Source: Desulfobulbaceae bacterium (lineage in GTDB: Bacteria > Desulfobacterota > Desulfobulbia > Desulfobulbales > Desulfurivibrionaceae). From it: a stretch of 64,000 nucleotides of DNA. The stretch spans positions 108,840 to 172,839 of the forward strand of contig SJBG01000003.1 of the NCBI GenBank assembly GCA_004332195.1. Reading direction: 5' to 3'. Positions 26,001-34,549 of the stretch are shown piece by piece. The notes beneath the pieces are model-generated. The model was not told the origin of the DNA. It saw nothing but the letters and a program-made list of their open reading frames with translations, and searched no databases. The first letter of the stretch is position 1. Each line of letters begins with the position of its first letter. The translations under genes and the position numbers were made by a program.

Positions 26001-27303
26001 CAGTTTTTTTAATTCGTAGAGCAGTTGCAAGGCCGCAAAAGGGGTCAACTGATCGGGCTGGATTGCTTCCAGGTGGCGGCGCAGAGGATCCTCGGCGCCA
26101 AATAACATCAGTTGGCTGGGTTTGCCCTCTGGCGAGGGCTGCCCTTGGTCGGTTTTTGCGCGAGCTTCCGCGATCCGAGGCTGACCATGGCGATTATATT
26201 CGTTTTGTTCGATATTATGCAACAACTCCTTAGCCCGAGCAACCACTCTAGGTGGCACTCCGGCCAAGGCCGTCACCTGGATGCCGTAGCTGCGGTTGAC
26301 CCCGCCGGGCAACAGCTTGTGGAGAAAAACGATGGTGTCGTTCCACTCCCGCACCGCGATGTGGAAATTATGGATGCGGGGCTGGGTGGCGGCCAGTTCG
26401 GTCAATTCATGGTAATGGGTGGCGAAAAGGGTTTTGATGCCCCGGCCGTCTTTGTTGACCAAGGCCTCGGCCACGGCCCAGGCGATGGCCAGGCCGTCGA
26501 AGGTCGAGGTTCCCCGGCCGATTTCATCCAAAATCACCAGGCTTTGGGGCGTGGCGTTGTTGAGGATGTTGGCGGTTTCGTTCATCTCCACCATAGCAGC
26601 AGTGGGGGAAGTGAAGCTGCAAAGCGGCCGAGTCGGCAGCGGGATTGGCGCCGGCATTGGCACAGGAACGGGGACGGACACCGGCGCCGGGGTTGGGAGC
26701 GGAGTTGGTGTGGGGCATCGCTTGCCCCTGGTTGGCGGTTGGCTTTTGCGGTTTGGTGGTTGACTCAGGCGCCAACAGAATTTCAGCAGGACTCATCCGA
26801 CTCAACTCGTCGAGCAGTTCAATCTCCTGGCTAAATTCCCCAACCATAAATTCGCCGGTAGAAAGATCTACCAGGCTTAAGCCCCAAAGCTGATCCCGAT
26901 GACAAACAGCGGCTAGAAAACGATTCTCCTGGTCGTCCAGCAACTGATCATCCACCGCCAGACCGGGGCTGACCACTCGCACCACCTCGCGGTGAACCAG
27001 CCCCTTGCTCGGGGCGGGATCTCCCATCTGTTCGCAGATTGCCATCCGTCGGCCCGCTTTGATCAGTTTGGCCAGATAAGTTGATGATGAGTGGCAGGGG
27101 ACCCCGCACATGGAAATTTTTCCCGCATCCCCCTTGTTGTCTCTTGCGGTCAGCGTAATTCCTAAAATCCGGGCGGCTTCAACGGCATCTTCGAAAAACA
27201 ACTCGTAAAAATCACCCATCCGGTAGAACAGGAGAGTGTCTGGATATTGACCATTGATCTCCAAATATTGTTGGATCATGGGGGTGATTTTTATTTTGGT
27301 CAT
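25998..27303 (-). pseudogene. mutS: mutS with large internal deletion and frame change
   Basis: DNA mismatch-repair sensor. The 5' part (27303 down to ~26760) encodes MutS domain I intact (MIQQYLEINGQYPDTLLFYR, FYELFFEDA, SMCGVPCHS) and the start of the connector ([12 protein letters not shown]). A proline/alanine-rich low-complexity stretch follows (~26740-26630). Then, in another frame, the ATPase resumes at [14 protein letters not shown] with Walker [13 protein letters not shown] and runs to a normal end. About 500 residues (connector, core, clamp, Walker A) of a normal ~860 are missing, and the two pieces are out of frame. Function as a mismatch sensor is excluded if the sequence is right. 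Collapse of a repeat during assembly is the main alternative. Confidence 0.88.
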
Positions 27304-27458
27304 GGTGGATCGCTTCCCGGTTGTCATTGGGGCCGGGACTGTGGCGGAACCGCAGCGGAACCGCAGGGCCTCATCAGGGCATTACTCGCTCAATAAATTT
27401 CTGTTTTCGGACGAGTTTGGGTTGTCGTCTGAAGTGGCCCGGTTAGTTTTTGGGCGAA

Positions 27459-28469
27459 TCAGCTCTTGTTTCGAATCTTGTCATCGAGGTTGATTGTCGG
27501 TTCCCGGTTGGCCGGGTACTCTGCCTCTTCTGCTTCTTCCGCCTCTTCCTCGTCTATCGCGTCCAGCGGGTCCTCAAGGTTGAAAACCATGTCGTCGCCC
27601 AGGTCGGGGAGTACCCATTCATTCAAGCGTGGCAAGATTGAGGTCGAATCTGGCGCTAACGGTTCCGATCCGGTTGTCAATTTCGCTTTTTGGGTGGAAT
27701 CGGGATCAAGCCCCTCTCGATAGCCAGATGTAGTCTCCGGCATCTCGGAAACTGGCGACGCCTCCTGCTCGGCGACCGGCAGCCTTAAACCTTCTGATAG
27801 TTCCATGGACTGGTTGCGTTCCGCAAACTTCGTTGCCGGTGACGTCGGGGTTTGGTCAGTGGCGGCGGTGGTGGCTAAAGTCGTCCCGCCAAGTCCGACA
27901 AAGGATCCGACTTGCGATGACTGGCTGATGGGCGTGGGTTGGTCTTGGTCCAGCTCCAGTTTGGCCAGGTAAGATGCCAGCAGTTGGCGGACATCTTGGC
28001 GAACCAGATTTGTCATCTCTTTGAGTCGGTCAACCTGTTGCTCGAGATCGGCAATCTCGCGGCCAGTGCTTTCTTCTATTTCCCGGGCTTCAGCCTGGAC
28101 CTTGGCGCGTATTTCCCTGGCTTCTTTTTGAGCCTTAACCCGTATTTCCCCGGCCTCTTTTTGGGCCTTAACCCGTACTTCCTGGGCCTCGGCCTGAGCC
28201 TCGGTCAGTGCTTCTCGGGCCTTTTCCTTCATTTCCTGGGCGATGGTCTGAGCCGAGAGAATGGCGTTCATGGCAACCTTTTCCTGTCGCTGGCTTTTCT
28301 CGACCATTTGTTCCGCAAGCTCAAGTTTTTCATGCAACATCCGGTTCTCTTCGTTTAAAGCCTGAACCACGGTGGCGATCTGTTCCAGAAAATCATCAAC
28401 TTCATCCACGTCGAAACCCCGAAAACGAACATGAAACTGCTGGCTCTTAATGTTTTGCGCGGTAAGCAT
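27459..28469 (-). CDS. DivIVA-domain coiled-coil protein
   Basis: Membrane-curvature/pole-organising DivIVA family. N-terminus LTAQNIKSQQFHVRFRGFD VDEVDDFL is the conserved lipid-binding domain; residues ~60-150 form a coiled coil with three to four near-identical 11-residue units (KAQKEAGEIRV, KAQKEAREIRA, KVQAEAREIEE). The C-terminal half is acidic, Ser/Thr/Pro-rich and probably disordered, ending in a run of Glu/Asp/Ala. Start at 28469 has AGGAGAG upstream; a frame extension to 28517 overlaps yggT and is not preferred. Its neighbour yggT supports a cell-division or envelope context, as in yggT-divIVA clusters elsewhere. Confidence 0.88.
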   Translation of the reverse strand: MLTAQNIKSQQFHVRFRGFDVDEVDDFLEQIATVVQALNEENRMLHEKLELAEQMVEKSQRQEKVAMNAILSAQTIAQEMKEKAREALTEAQAEAQEVRVKAQKEAGEIRVKAQKEAREIRAKVQAEAREIEESTGREIADLEQQVDRLKEMTNLVRQDVRQLLASYLAKLELDQDQPTPISQSSQVGSFVGLGGTTLATTAATDQTPTSPATKFAERNQSMELSEGLRLPVAEQEASPVSEMPETTSGYREGLDPDSTQKAKLTTGSEPLAPDSTSILPRLNEWVLPDLGDDMVFNLEDPLDAIDEEEAEEAEEAEYPANREPTINLDDKIRNKS

Positions 28470-28509
28470 GACGTTTCTCTCCTTGTTGACTGGTTGGTTT
28501 TGCTTTTGG

Positions 28510-28806
28510 CTAGACAAGGGCCTGGGAGACTTGTTGTAAGGTTGGAACCAGAAAGCTCTGAAGAAAGATGATGCCCAGAATCAAAATAATTGGGGAAAAA
28601 TCAAAACCGCCAACCGTCGGCAGGTAGCGACGAATAACGCGCAATGGCGGTTCGGTGATCTCGTACAGAAAGCGAACAATGGGGTTGTGCTGGTCGGCAC
28701 CGACCCAAGAAATAATTACTCGACCCAGAATCACCCAGATGTAAATACTTAGGACCATGCTGATCACGTCCGCCAAGGTATTGATAAAATTACTCAAAAC
28801 GAACAT
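28510..28806 (-). CDS. yggT: YggT-family membrane protein
   Basis: 98-residue inner-membrane protein with two hydrophobic segments (ADVISMVLSIYIWVILGRVI and FSPIILILGIIFLQSFLV) joined by the conserved ADQHNPIVRFLYEITEPPLR loop. Family role is ill-defined, with proposed links to division and osmotic stress. The gene lies ~40 bases upstream of divIVA on the same strand, a widespread pairing. AGGAGG lies upstream of ATG 28806. Confidence 0.92.
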   Translation of the reverse strand: MFVLSNFINTLADVISMVLSIYIWVILGRVIISWVGADQHNPIVRFLYEITEPPLRVIRRYLPTVGGFDFSPIILILGIIFLQSFLVPTLQQVSQALV

Positions 28807-28914
28807 AAAATCAACCTCCTATTATTGATGGTTTCGTACAAGGCTCCAAAAATGATTTTTTTGTATCGTAAATTATTTAGTATGCGAAATAGCTTTGGGA
28901 GATTGGAATTTTTC

Positions 28915-29235
28915 TTACGAGGCCATCATTGTCTTTGCCCCGTATTTTTGTTCCCACTTGGTGTCATTGGTAAGAAAAAAGACGATGGCTTCGATAAACG
29001 CCAACAAAGAGGGGATGAAAGTCCAGGCCAAAAGCAGATAAAAAACGCCCCACCATTGCCCCAAGTAGAAACGATGGATACCAAATCCTCCCAAAAATAG
29101 GGCCAGCAGGCCCGCCACGATTTTGTTTTTTCCCCGCTCGCCGTGGGCCCGCAACGCCCTGCAATGGGGGCAAGAGTGCGCACTTTCGTGAACCTCCCTG
29201 TCGCAAGCGCGACACAACACCATTCCTATCATCAT
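28915..29235 (-). CDS. TM2-domain membrane protein with N-terminal zinc ribbon
   Basis: 106 residues. The N-terminus has two CxxC pairs (CRACDREVHESAHSCPHC) likely to bind zinc. The rest is a TM2 domain: two transmembrane helices around the conserved GGFGIHRFYLGQWWGVFYLL turn. Function of TM2 proteins in bacteria is unknown. AGGGGAAAG precedes the ATG at 29235. It is probably transcribed alone; repeat A copy 4 lies upstream. Confidence 0.85.
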   Translation of the reverse strand: MMIGMVLCRACDREVHESAHSCPHCRALRAHGERGKNKIVAGLLALFLGGFGIHRFYLGQWWGVFYLLLAWTFIPSLLAFIEAIVFFLTNDTKWEQKYGAKTMMAS

Positions 29236-29284
29236 CTTCTTTCCCCTGGGGTGAGACCCTCCGCGGTTTCGATTTTTTACTTTA

Positions 29285-29426
29285 GGTCACCTTGAAAAAT
29301 TGCTCTTTCGCCCGATTTCTGCGTTATGCTCAAAAAATTATCCTCGGAATATCAACCAGATGCCTGTGGTAATTTTTTTTTGCAGGCCTTGAGCTCGAAC
29401 AAAATAGCTAATTTTTCAAGATAGCC
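29285..29426 (-). repeat. Repeat family A, copy 4 (complete)
   Basis: Reverse orientation, between metG (its 3' side) and the TM2 gene. Both termini are present (CACCTTGAAAAATTGCTC and AGCTAATTTTTCAAGATAGC). The spacer differs from other copies: TTTTTTTTTGCAGGCCTTGA replaces the usual ACGTGCC, and CAGATGCC replaces CATATGCC. Confidence 0.9.
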
Positions 29427-29499
29427 TTTAGCCAAAGAGCGTGATCAGCCGCCGTTTAAAGAGGAAGCCGAAAAACAATGGTTGACGTTGCTCATCTTC

Positions 29500-31026
29500 T
29501 CATTTTTGGGCTTTGATCCGGGGAAAAAGGTTTTCCCCCAAATTGACCTTGCTCCCCGGCGCTAATCTCCCCCAGTGGCGCTGGGCCGTCAAACCCTCAT
29601 CCAGGCTGAACCCTAAGGCGGCGGCCATCTTTGCTGATGCCTCAGGCATGATTGGCCCCATGGCGCCGGCAATACAGCGCAGAGTTTCCAGCAGGGTGTT
29701 GAGTACCGTGGCCAAACGTTGGGCCTGAGTCGGATCCTTGGCCAACTCCCAGGGGGCGTTGGCGACGATGTAGCGGTTGGCTCGACCGATAAGCTCCCAG
29801 ACGGTCTCTAAGGCTTGGCGAAAGGCCCAGGCCCGCATTTTGTCTCGGTAATCAGCCAGCATTGCCAAGCTGGCGAGGACCAGTTCCTGGTCCTCGCCAC
29901 GTAGTGATCCAGGGGTCGGCACCTGGCCGTTGGCGAAGTTTTTCACCATGGTCAGGCTGCGGCTGAAAAGATTGCCAAGGTCGTTGGCCAAATCAAAGTT
30001 ATGCCGGGTGCGCATGGCCTCAGCGGAATAGGAAGCATCCAGGCCAAATGACATCTCCCGCAAGAGAAAGTAGCGAACCGAATCAACCCCGAAATCGGCC
30101 ACCAGCTCTTCAGGCCGAATTACGTTGCCGATGCTCTTGGACATCTTGGTTTCGTCGACGTTCCAGTAACCATGGACATGCAAACGACGATACGGGGTCA
30201 GCCCCATGGCCTTGAGCATGATCGGCCAGAAGATGGCATGGGGCTTTAAAATATCTTTGGCGATCAGATGTTCAGCTCCGGCCCAGCGTTGAACAAAGTC
30301 CCGGTTACTAGGATAGTCGATCCCGCTGATATAGTTAATCAGGGCGTCGAACCAGACGTAGGTAACAAAGTTTTGATCAAAGGGCAGGGGGATGCCCCAG
30401 TCCAGGCGGCTGATCGGCCGAGAGATGCAAAGATCGGCCAGGGGATCACGCAAAAACGAGATGATTTCGTTGCGGTAGCGCGTGGGGGTGATGAAGTCCG
30501 GGTTGGCTTTGATGTGATCGAGGAGCCATTGTTGATAACGGCCCATCCGGAAAAAGTAATTCTGCTCGGCCACCTTTTCCGGGTGGGTGAGATGGTCGGG
30601 GCATTTATTGTTGCTCAGCTCTTTTTCAGTGAGAAAACGTTCGCAGCCCTGGCAGTATAGCCCCTCGTAATCACTGAAATAGATATCCCCCTGCTCATAA
30701 ATTTTTTGCAGGATTCCTTGGACCACCGTGATATGAGCCGGATCGGTGGTGCGAACGAAATTGTCTGGTTCCACCAGCAATAAGGACCAGGCGGATCGAA
30801 ACTTGGCGCTAACCTCATCGACATAGTCGCGGGGCGCAACTCCTGCGGCAGCGGCCGCCTGGACGATTTTATCACCGTGTTCGTCAGTGCCGGTCTGGAG
30901 GAAAACCGCACGGCCATCAACGCGCGCGAAGCGGCGTACGGTGTCGGCTACCACTGCCGTATAGGCGTGACCGAGATGGGGGGGGGCGTTAACGTAAAAG
31001 ATCGGGGTGGTGAGATAAAGCGTCAT
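29500..31026 (-). CDS. metG: Methionyl-tRNA synthetase
   Basis: Charges tRNA-Met. HIGH-type motif PHLGHAYTAVVADT near the N-terminus, the knuckle with CQGCERF and KCPDH, KMSKS in ETKMSKSIGNVI, and an alpha-helical anticodon-binding domain to residue 508. The C-terminal EMAP-like tRNA-binding domain of longer MetG forms is absent. The ATG at 31026 overlaps the stop of the upstream PSP1 gene by four bases, so the holB-PSP1-metG genes form one operon, a conserved order in Desulfobacterota. Confidence 0.96.
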   Translation of the reverse strand: MTLYLTTPIFYVNAPPHLGHAYTAVVADTVRRFARVDGRAVFLQTGTDEHGDKIVQAAAAAGVAPRDYVDEVSAKFRSAWSLLLVEPDNFVRTTDPAHITVVQGILQKIYEQGDIYFSDYEGLYCQGCERFLTEKELSNNKCPDHLTHPEKVAEQNYFFRMGRYQQWLLDHIKANPDFITPTRYRNEIISFLRDPLADLCISRPISRLDWGIPLPFDQNFVTYVWFDALINYISGIDYPSNRDFVQRWAGAEHLIAKDILKPHAIFWPIMLKAMGLTPYRRLHVHGYWNVDETKMSKSIGNVIRPEELVADFGVDSVRYFLLREMSFGLDASYSAEAMRTRHNFDLANDLGNLFSRSLTMVKNFANGQVPTPGSLRGEDQELVLASLAMLADYRDKMRAWAFRQALETVWELIGRANRYIVANAPWELAKDPTQAQRLATVLNTLLETLRCIAGAMGPIMPEASAKMAAALGFSLDEGLTAQRHWGRLAPGSKVNLGENLFPRIKAQK

Positions 31027-32078
31027 GATTTGATGCGATCCAAGGTTTTCTTTTCTCTTTCCCGCGTCGTCTGGGTTTTGCCGCGGCTCTTGTCCGGCTC
31101 ACAACGTTGCCACTCGTGGCGCTGCCATGTAATGACCTGTTCGGGGTCGTCGGGGGTGTTAACCTCGAGAGTTTCCTCCAGGATGTTGACTTTTAACACC
31201 TTAAAATCCCGACCGTCCAAGGTGACGATCTTACCCGGCTTGGGCATTTGTCGTCGCAGTTGTTGGTAGGTTGAAAACTCGTAGGTCAGGCAACAAAGCA
31301 GGCGGTTGCAGACCCCGGATATTTTGGCGGGATTGAGCGCCAGGCCCTGCTCCTTGGCCATTTTAATGGAAACCGGGGCGAAGTTGCGGATAAAGGAGTT
31401 GCAGCACAACTCCCGACCGCAACAGCCGATACCTCCGAGCATTTTGGTTTCATGGCGGACCCCCACTTGGCGGATCTCTATGCGGGTGCGAAATTTCTGG
31501 ACCATATCTTTGACCAGTTCGCGAAAATCCACCCGATTTTCGGCGGTAAAATAGAAAATAATTTTGCTGCCGTTAAAAAAACGTTCGACCTTGATCAGCT
31601 TCATCGGCAGGTCGTGTTTAGCGATGAGTTGTCGGCCGCTGAGGAAGTCTTCCCGTTCCCTGATTTGCAGATTCCGATATTTTGCCAGTTCTTCGCGCTC
31701 AGCTCGGCGAAACACCAAAGGGATGCCGGTTTTTGCATGGACGGAATCCCTGCCGCCCCCGGTGGATGTTCCTTGTTGTCTGCCCATGGGCCGCTTACCC
31801 ATGGACCGATAGCTACAGGATTGCTTGCCATTGGACGGATCGCCGCTGGATTGCTTGCCCACGAACCCGCAAGGGTGAAATCCGTTCACCACCAGAGCTG
31901 GTTCTAAGCCGTGGTCGGTCTGAACCATAACAAGTTCATCCTGCCTGAGGTCGTCAATCCGGCTTTGGGCCGTGCGAGGTTGATCGTCCGGGCGAAAACG
32001 AATGAGGGCGCAGGTGGGTAGTGATCCACGCTCGTCAGCCTGATCGTTTTTATTTTTATCATCGTTGTCGTTTATCAT
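31023..32078 (-). CDS. PSP1/RicT-like protein with pentapeptide-repeat insertion
   Basis: PSP1 C-terminal domain protein. In Bacillus the homologue RicT (YaaT) works with RicA/RicF in iron-sulfur-dependent RNase Y control; its role in this phylum is not known. The cysteine-rich signature is clear: MLGGIGCCGRELCCNSF and CNRLLCCLTYEF (residues ~220-270). Residues ~65-100 hold an insertion of five-residue repeats (GKQSS, GDPSN, GKQSC, SYRSM, GKRPM) from a 15-bp DNA period at 31781-31870, between the N-terminal strand region and the main domain. Operon with holB and metG. Confidence 0.88.
   Translation of the reverse strand: MINDNDDKNKNDQADERGSLPTCALIRFRPDDQPRTAQSRIDDLRQDELVMVQTDHGLEPALVVNGFHPCGFVGKQSSGDPSNGKQSCSYRSMGKRPMGRQQGTSTGGGRDSVHAKTGIPLVFRRAEREELAKYRNLQIREREDFLSGRQLIAKHDLPMKLIKVERFFNGSKIIFYFTAENRVDFRELVKDMVQKFRTRIEIRQVGVRHETKMLGGIGCCGRELCCNSFIRNFAPVSIKMAKEQGLALNPAKISGVCNRLLCCLTYEFSTYQQLRRQMPKPGKIVTLDGRDFKVLKVNILEETLEVNTPDDPEQVITWQRHEWQRCEPDKSRGKTQTTREREKKTLDRIKS
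31781..31870 (-). repeat. In-frame 15-bp-period array inside the PSP1 gene
   Basis: Six 15-base units can be aligned on the plus strand (TGCCCATGGGCCGCT, TACCCATGGACCGAT, AGCTACAGGATTGCT, TGCCATTGGACGGAT, CGCCGCTGGATTGCT, TGCCCACGAACCCGC). They encode imperfect pentapeptides on the minus strand. Confidence 0.75.
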
Positions 32079-32096
32079 AAGGCGGCTAGGATACCA

Positions 32097-33194
32097 TTAA
32101 AAAAGATCAAAGAAAAGCACTTCACAGATCAGAGTTCGGTTGCAGTTGCGCTTAAGCTGAGACTTGGCCCGGCGCAACTGTTCTTCGCGGTGTTGGCTGA
32201 ACGTATCTGGATCGTCCCGAAGGTTCCAGCGATCTTTAGCGTGGGCCAACAGTGGAGCCAGATCTTGGTTGATCAAGGGGCGGGGGGGAAATCGGTGGTC
32301 GGCCGCTTTTTGATGATCGTGCGCGGCGGAATACACCGTCAGATCATGAAAAAAAGAACTCAATAAATCGAGAAAATCATCCAAGTATTTTTCCAGTTTG
32401 GCGCACTTTTCGGCCAGGCGCAGGACTTCTACTGTCGCGGCCGGCGCCTCTTGCGTATAGGTCAGCAACATGATCAGGACCTCTCGGCGCAAGTTAAGCA
32501 GGTTTTTCTGCCGCAGTATTCGGGCCCGACTCAGGCTGCCTTCGGCTACGGCGGCCAGGGTGGTGGCTTCGGCTTGGTCTATTTTCTCCTGTAGTACCAG
32601 GATATTAGCTAAATGGGTAACGCTTAGGGGAAAAAATGGAATTACCTGGCAACGGGAAACAATGGTCGGCAGAATTCCGCCGGCCTCATCGCCGGTGAGG
32701 ATAAAAATAGTGCTAGGCGGCGGTTCTTCCAGGACTTTGAGTAAGCTGTTGGCGGCTTCTCGCCGCATGGTGTGCACTTCAGCCAGCAGGACTACCCGGT
32801 TGCCGGCCTCTAACGGAGGAAAGACCAGAGCTTTTTTGATTTCGCGGATTTGCTCAATTTTAATTGCTGCCCCCTCTGGCAAAATTTCCATGAAATCCGG
32901 GTGGTTGCCAGAAGCGAATTTACGACACGATGGGCAAGCGCCACAGGCCTCAAGTAAATCTGGCCTTGGCAAAATCGGCTTGGTCGAGGCCGCGGGCTTG
33001 CGGTCAGGGGTGGTGAAAAGCTGGTGAGACCGACAGTTGAGGGTCGCGGCCAAGGCCTGGGCGGCGGTTTTTTTGCCGATCCCGGCTGGTCCTCGGAAGA
33101 GATAGGCGTGGGCCAGCTTGCCGCTGCCGATGGCCCGGCGCAGCATTTCCTTGGCCTGATCCTGTTCGATGAGCGCGGAAAAAGCGACAGCCAT
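32097..33194 (-). CDS. holB: DNA polymerase III delta' subunit
   Basis: Clamp-loader subunit. 365 residues. P-loop-like GPAGIGKKTAAQALA near residue 35, zinc cysteines (LNC ... CGACPSC), sensor region HTMRREAANSLLKVLEEPP, and SRC in TIVSRCQVI. Compared with typical delta' there is a short Pro/Thr-rich insert (TTPDRKPAASTKPILPRPD) between the first and second zinc cysteines. Start ATG 33194 lies ten bases after the YhaM-like gene's stop. Linked to PSP1 and metG as in many deltaproteobacteria. Confidence 0.92.
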   Translation of the reverse strand: MAVAFSALIEQDQAKEMLRRAIGSGKLAHAYLFRGPAGIGKKTAAQALAATLNCRSHQLFTTPDRKPAASTKPILPRPDLLEACGACPSCRKFASGNHPDFMEILPEGAAIKIEQIREIKKALVFPPLEAGNRVVLLAEVHTMRREAANSLLKVLEEPPPSTIFILTGDEAGGILPTIVSRCQVIPFFPLSVTHLANILVLQEKIDQAEATTLAAVAEGSLSRARILRQKNLLNLRREVLIMLLTYTQEAPAATVEVLRLAEKCAKLEKYLDDFLDLLSSFFHDLTVYSAAHDHQKAADHRFPPRPLINQDLAPLLAHAKDRWNLRDDPDTFSQHREEQLRRAKSQLKRNCNRTLICEVLFFDLF

Positions 33195-33203
33195 GGCGGT
33201 GAC

Positions 33204-34478
33204 TTAACCCCACAGCCCTTTTTGCCGAGGAGTTAAATCTTCCTCGCTTGTGGCGATGGCGTCGCGTTTTTTTTGACTAACCGACTTGGTGGCGATGGCG
33301 GCGCTCTTTTCTTGACTGACTTGGTTTGCAGCGACGGAGTCACTATTTTTTTGATTGATCGGCAGCGACAGGGATGATTCCTGGGCTTGCGTCGCCTTTG
33401 CTGAAGTTTGCGTCGTTTCTGCTGGAGCTTGAATCGTCCTTATTGGGGCCGGCGCGGTGACCAGAGGCTTTGGTTGGGCGGCGAGAGGGACAACAGGTTG
33501 GGCCTCGGCGGAATTGTGGCCCCGAAAATAGAGAAAACGCTCCAGGTGGCGTTGATATTCACTCCACTGGTAGCCTGGTTGCTCGGTTTGACGGCTGAGT
33601 TTGGCGAAATAATTAACCTTGGCATCGAGATCATCGAGCAAGTGGAGGATAAATGCCTCCTGAATCATCGGCAGGGTTGGGGATCCGAACTCGTGGCGAC
33701 CGTGATGACTTAAAATCAGGTGCTGGAGACGCTCCAGTAATTCCGGGGGGAACTCGGGGATCACTGTCGCTTTTTCCCGGATCGCCTCCGCTCCGATCAC
33801 CAGGTGGCCCACCAGGCGGCCCCGACTACTGTAACCAAAAGGGTAGCTCTCATAGGTAAGCTCTTCGATTTTACCCAAGTCATGCAGCAGGGCCCCGGCC
33901 AGCAGCAGATCGCGATCGATGGCGGGATAGAGAGTGCTGATAACCGCCGCCAGTCTGGCGACCGCCACCGTATGTTCCAATAGGCCCCCGAGATAGGCGT
34001 GATGCATGGTTTTAGCCGCCGGCGCGGTGGTGAATTGCGCCAAAATTCCGGAGGAGTCTTGAAAAATACTGCTCAGCAAGCGGCGCAGATGATGATTTTT
34101 GATCCCGGCAATCAGGGCATGCAGTTCACGCTTAAGCTCCTGGTGATTGACCTCGCCGCTGGGCATAAAGTCGGCCAGGTCAACTTCGTTGGCGTTTACT
34201 GCCGTCACTCGGTTGATCCGCAGTTGGGGGGTGTCGCGGTAACGCTCCCCCTGTCCGCTGATCTGGATAAAACAACCAGGCTGGCAGTAAGGGGCCAAGG
34301 TTTCAGCATTATCCCAAACCGGGCCCCCGATCTCCCCGCTTTTGTCCAATACGGTCAGCCGTAAAAAGAGTTTTTTGGTTTTGGTTTCTCCATGGCTCAA
34401 TTCCTTGACCAGAAAAACCCCCTCCACCGCGTCACCTTCTTTGATCTGGTTGATGAAGATTCCTTTGTTGAGCGTCAT
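33204..34478 (-). CDS. YhaM-like 3'-5' exoribonuclease (OB fold plus HD domain) with repetitive tail
   Basis: 424 residues. OB-fold nucleic-acid-binding domain (residues ~1-110; FLVKELSHGETKTKKLFLRL) followed by an HD phosphohydrolase domain (LLEHTVAVARLAA, LLHDLGKIEEL, LILSHHGRHEFG, DDLDAKV), the arrangement of Bacillus YhaM. A ~110-residue tail follows that homologues lack; it is Ala/Thr/Gln/Ser-rich and built from drifting 13-14-residue repeats (NSDSVAANQV, SQEKSAAIATKSV, SQKKRDAIATS). ATG 34478 is chosen because the upstream TTG at 34496 overlaps the ribosome site GAGGG. Precedes holB by nine bases. Confidence 0.87.
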   Translation of the reverse strand: MTLNKGIFINQIKEGDAVEGVFLVKELSHGETKTKKLFLRLTVLDKSGEIGGPVWDNAETLAPYCQPGCFIQISGQGERYRDTPQLRINRVTAVNANEVDLADFMPSGEVNHQELKRELHALIAGIKNHHLRRLLSSIFQDSSGILAQFTTAPAAKTMHHAYLGGLLEHTVAVARLAAVISTLYPAIDRDLLLAGALLHDLGKIEELTYESYPFGYSSRGRLVGHLVIGAEAIREKATVIPEFPPELLERLQHLILSHHGRHEFGSPTLPMIQEAFILHLLDDLDAKVNYFAKLSRQTEQPGYQWSEYQRHLERFLYFRGHNSAEAQPVVPLAAQPKPLVTAPAPIRTIQAPAETTQTSAKATQAQESSLSLPINQKNSDSVAANQVSQEKSAAIATKSVSQKKRDAIATSEEDLTPRQKGLWG

Positions 34479-34549
34479 AATTTTTACTGCCCTCAAATTA
34501 AGATGGAAGCCCTCGTCAAAAGAAGGACAGCTTCAGCTTCGTTCACCTT

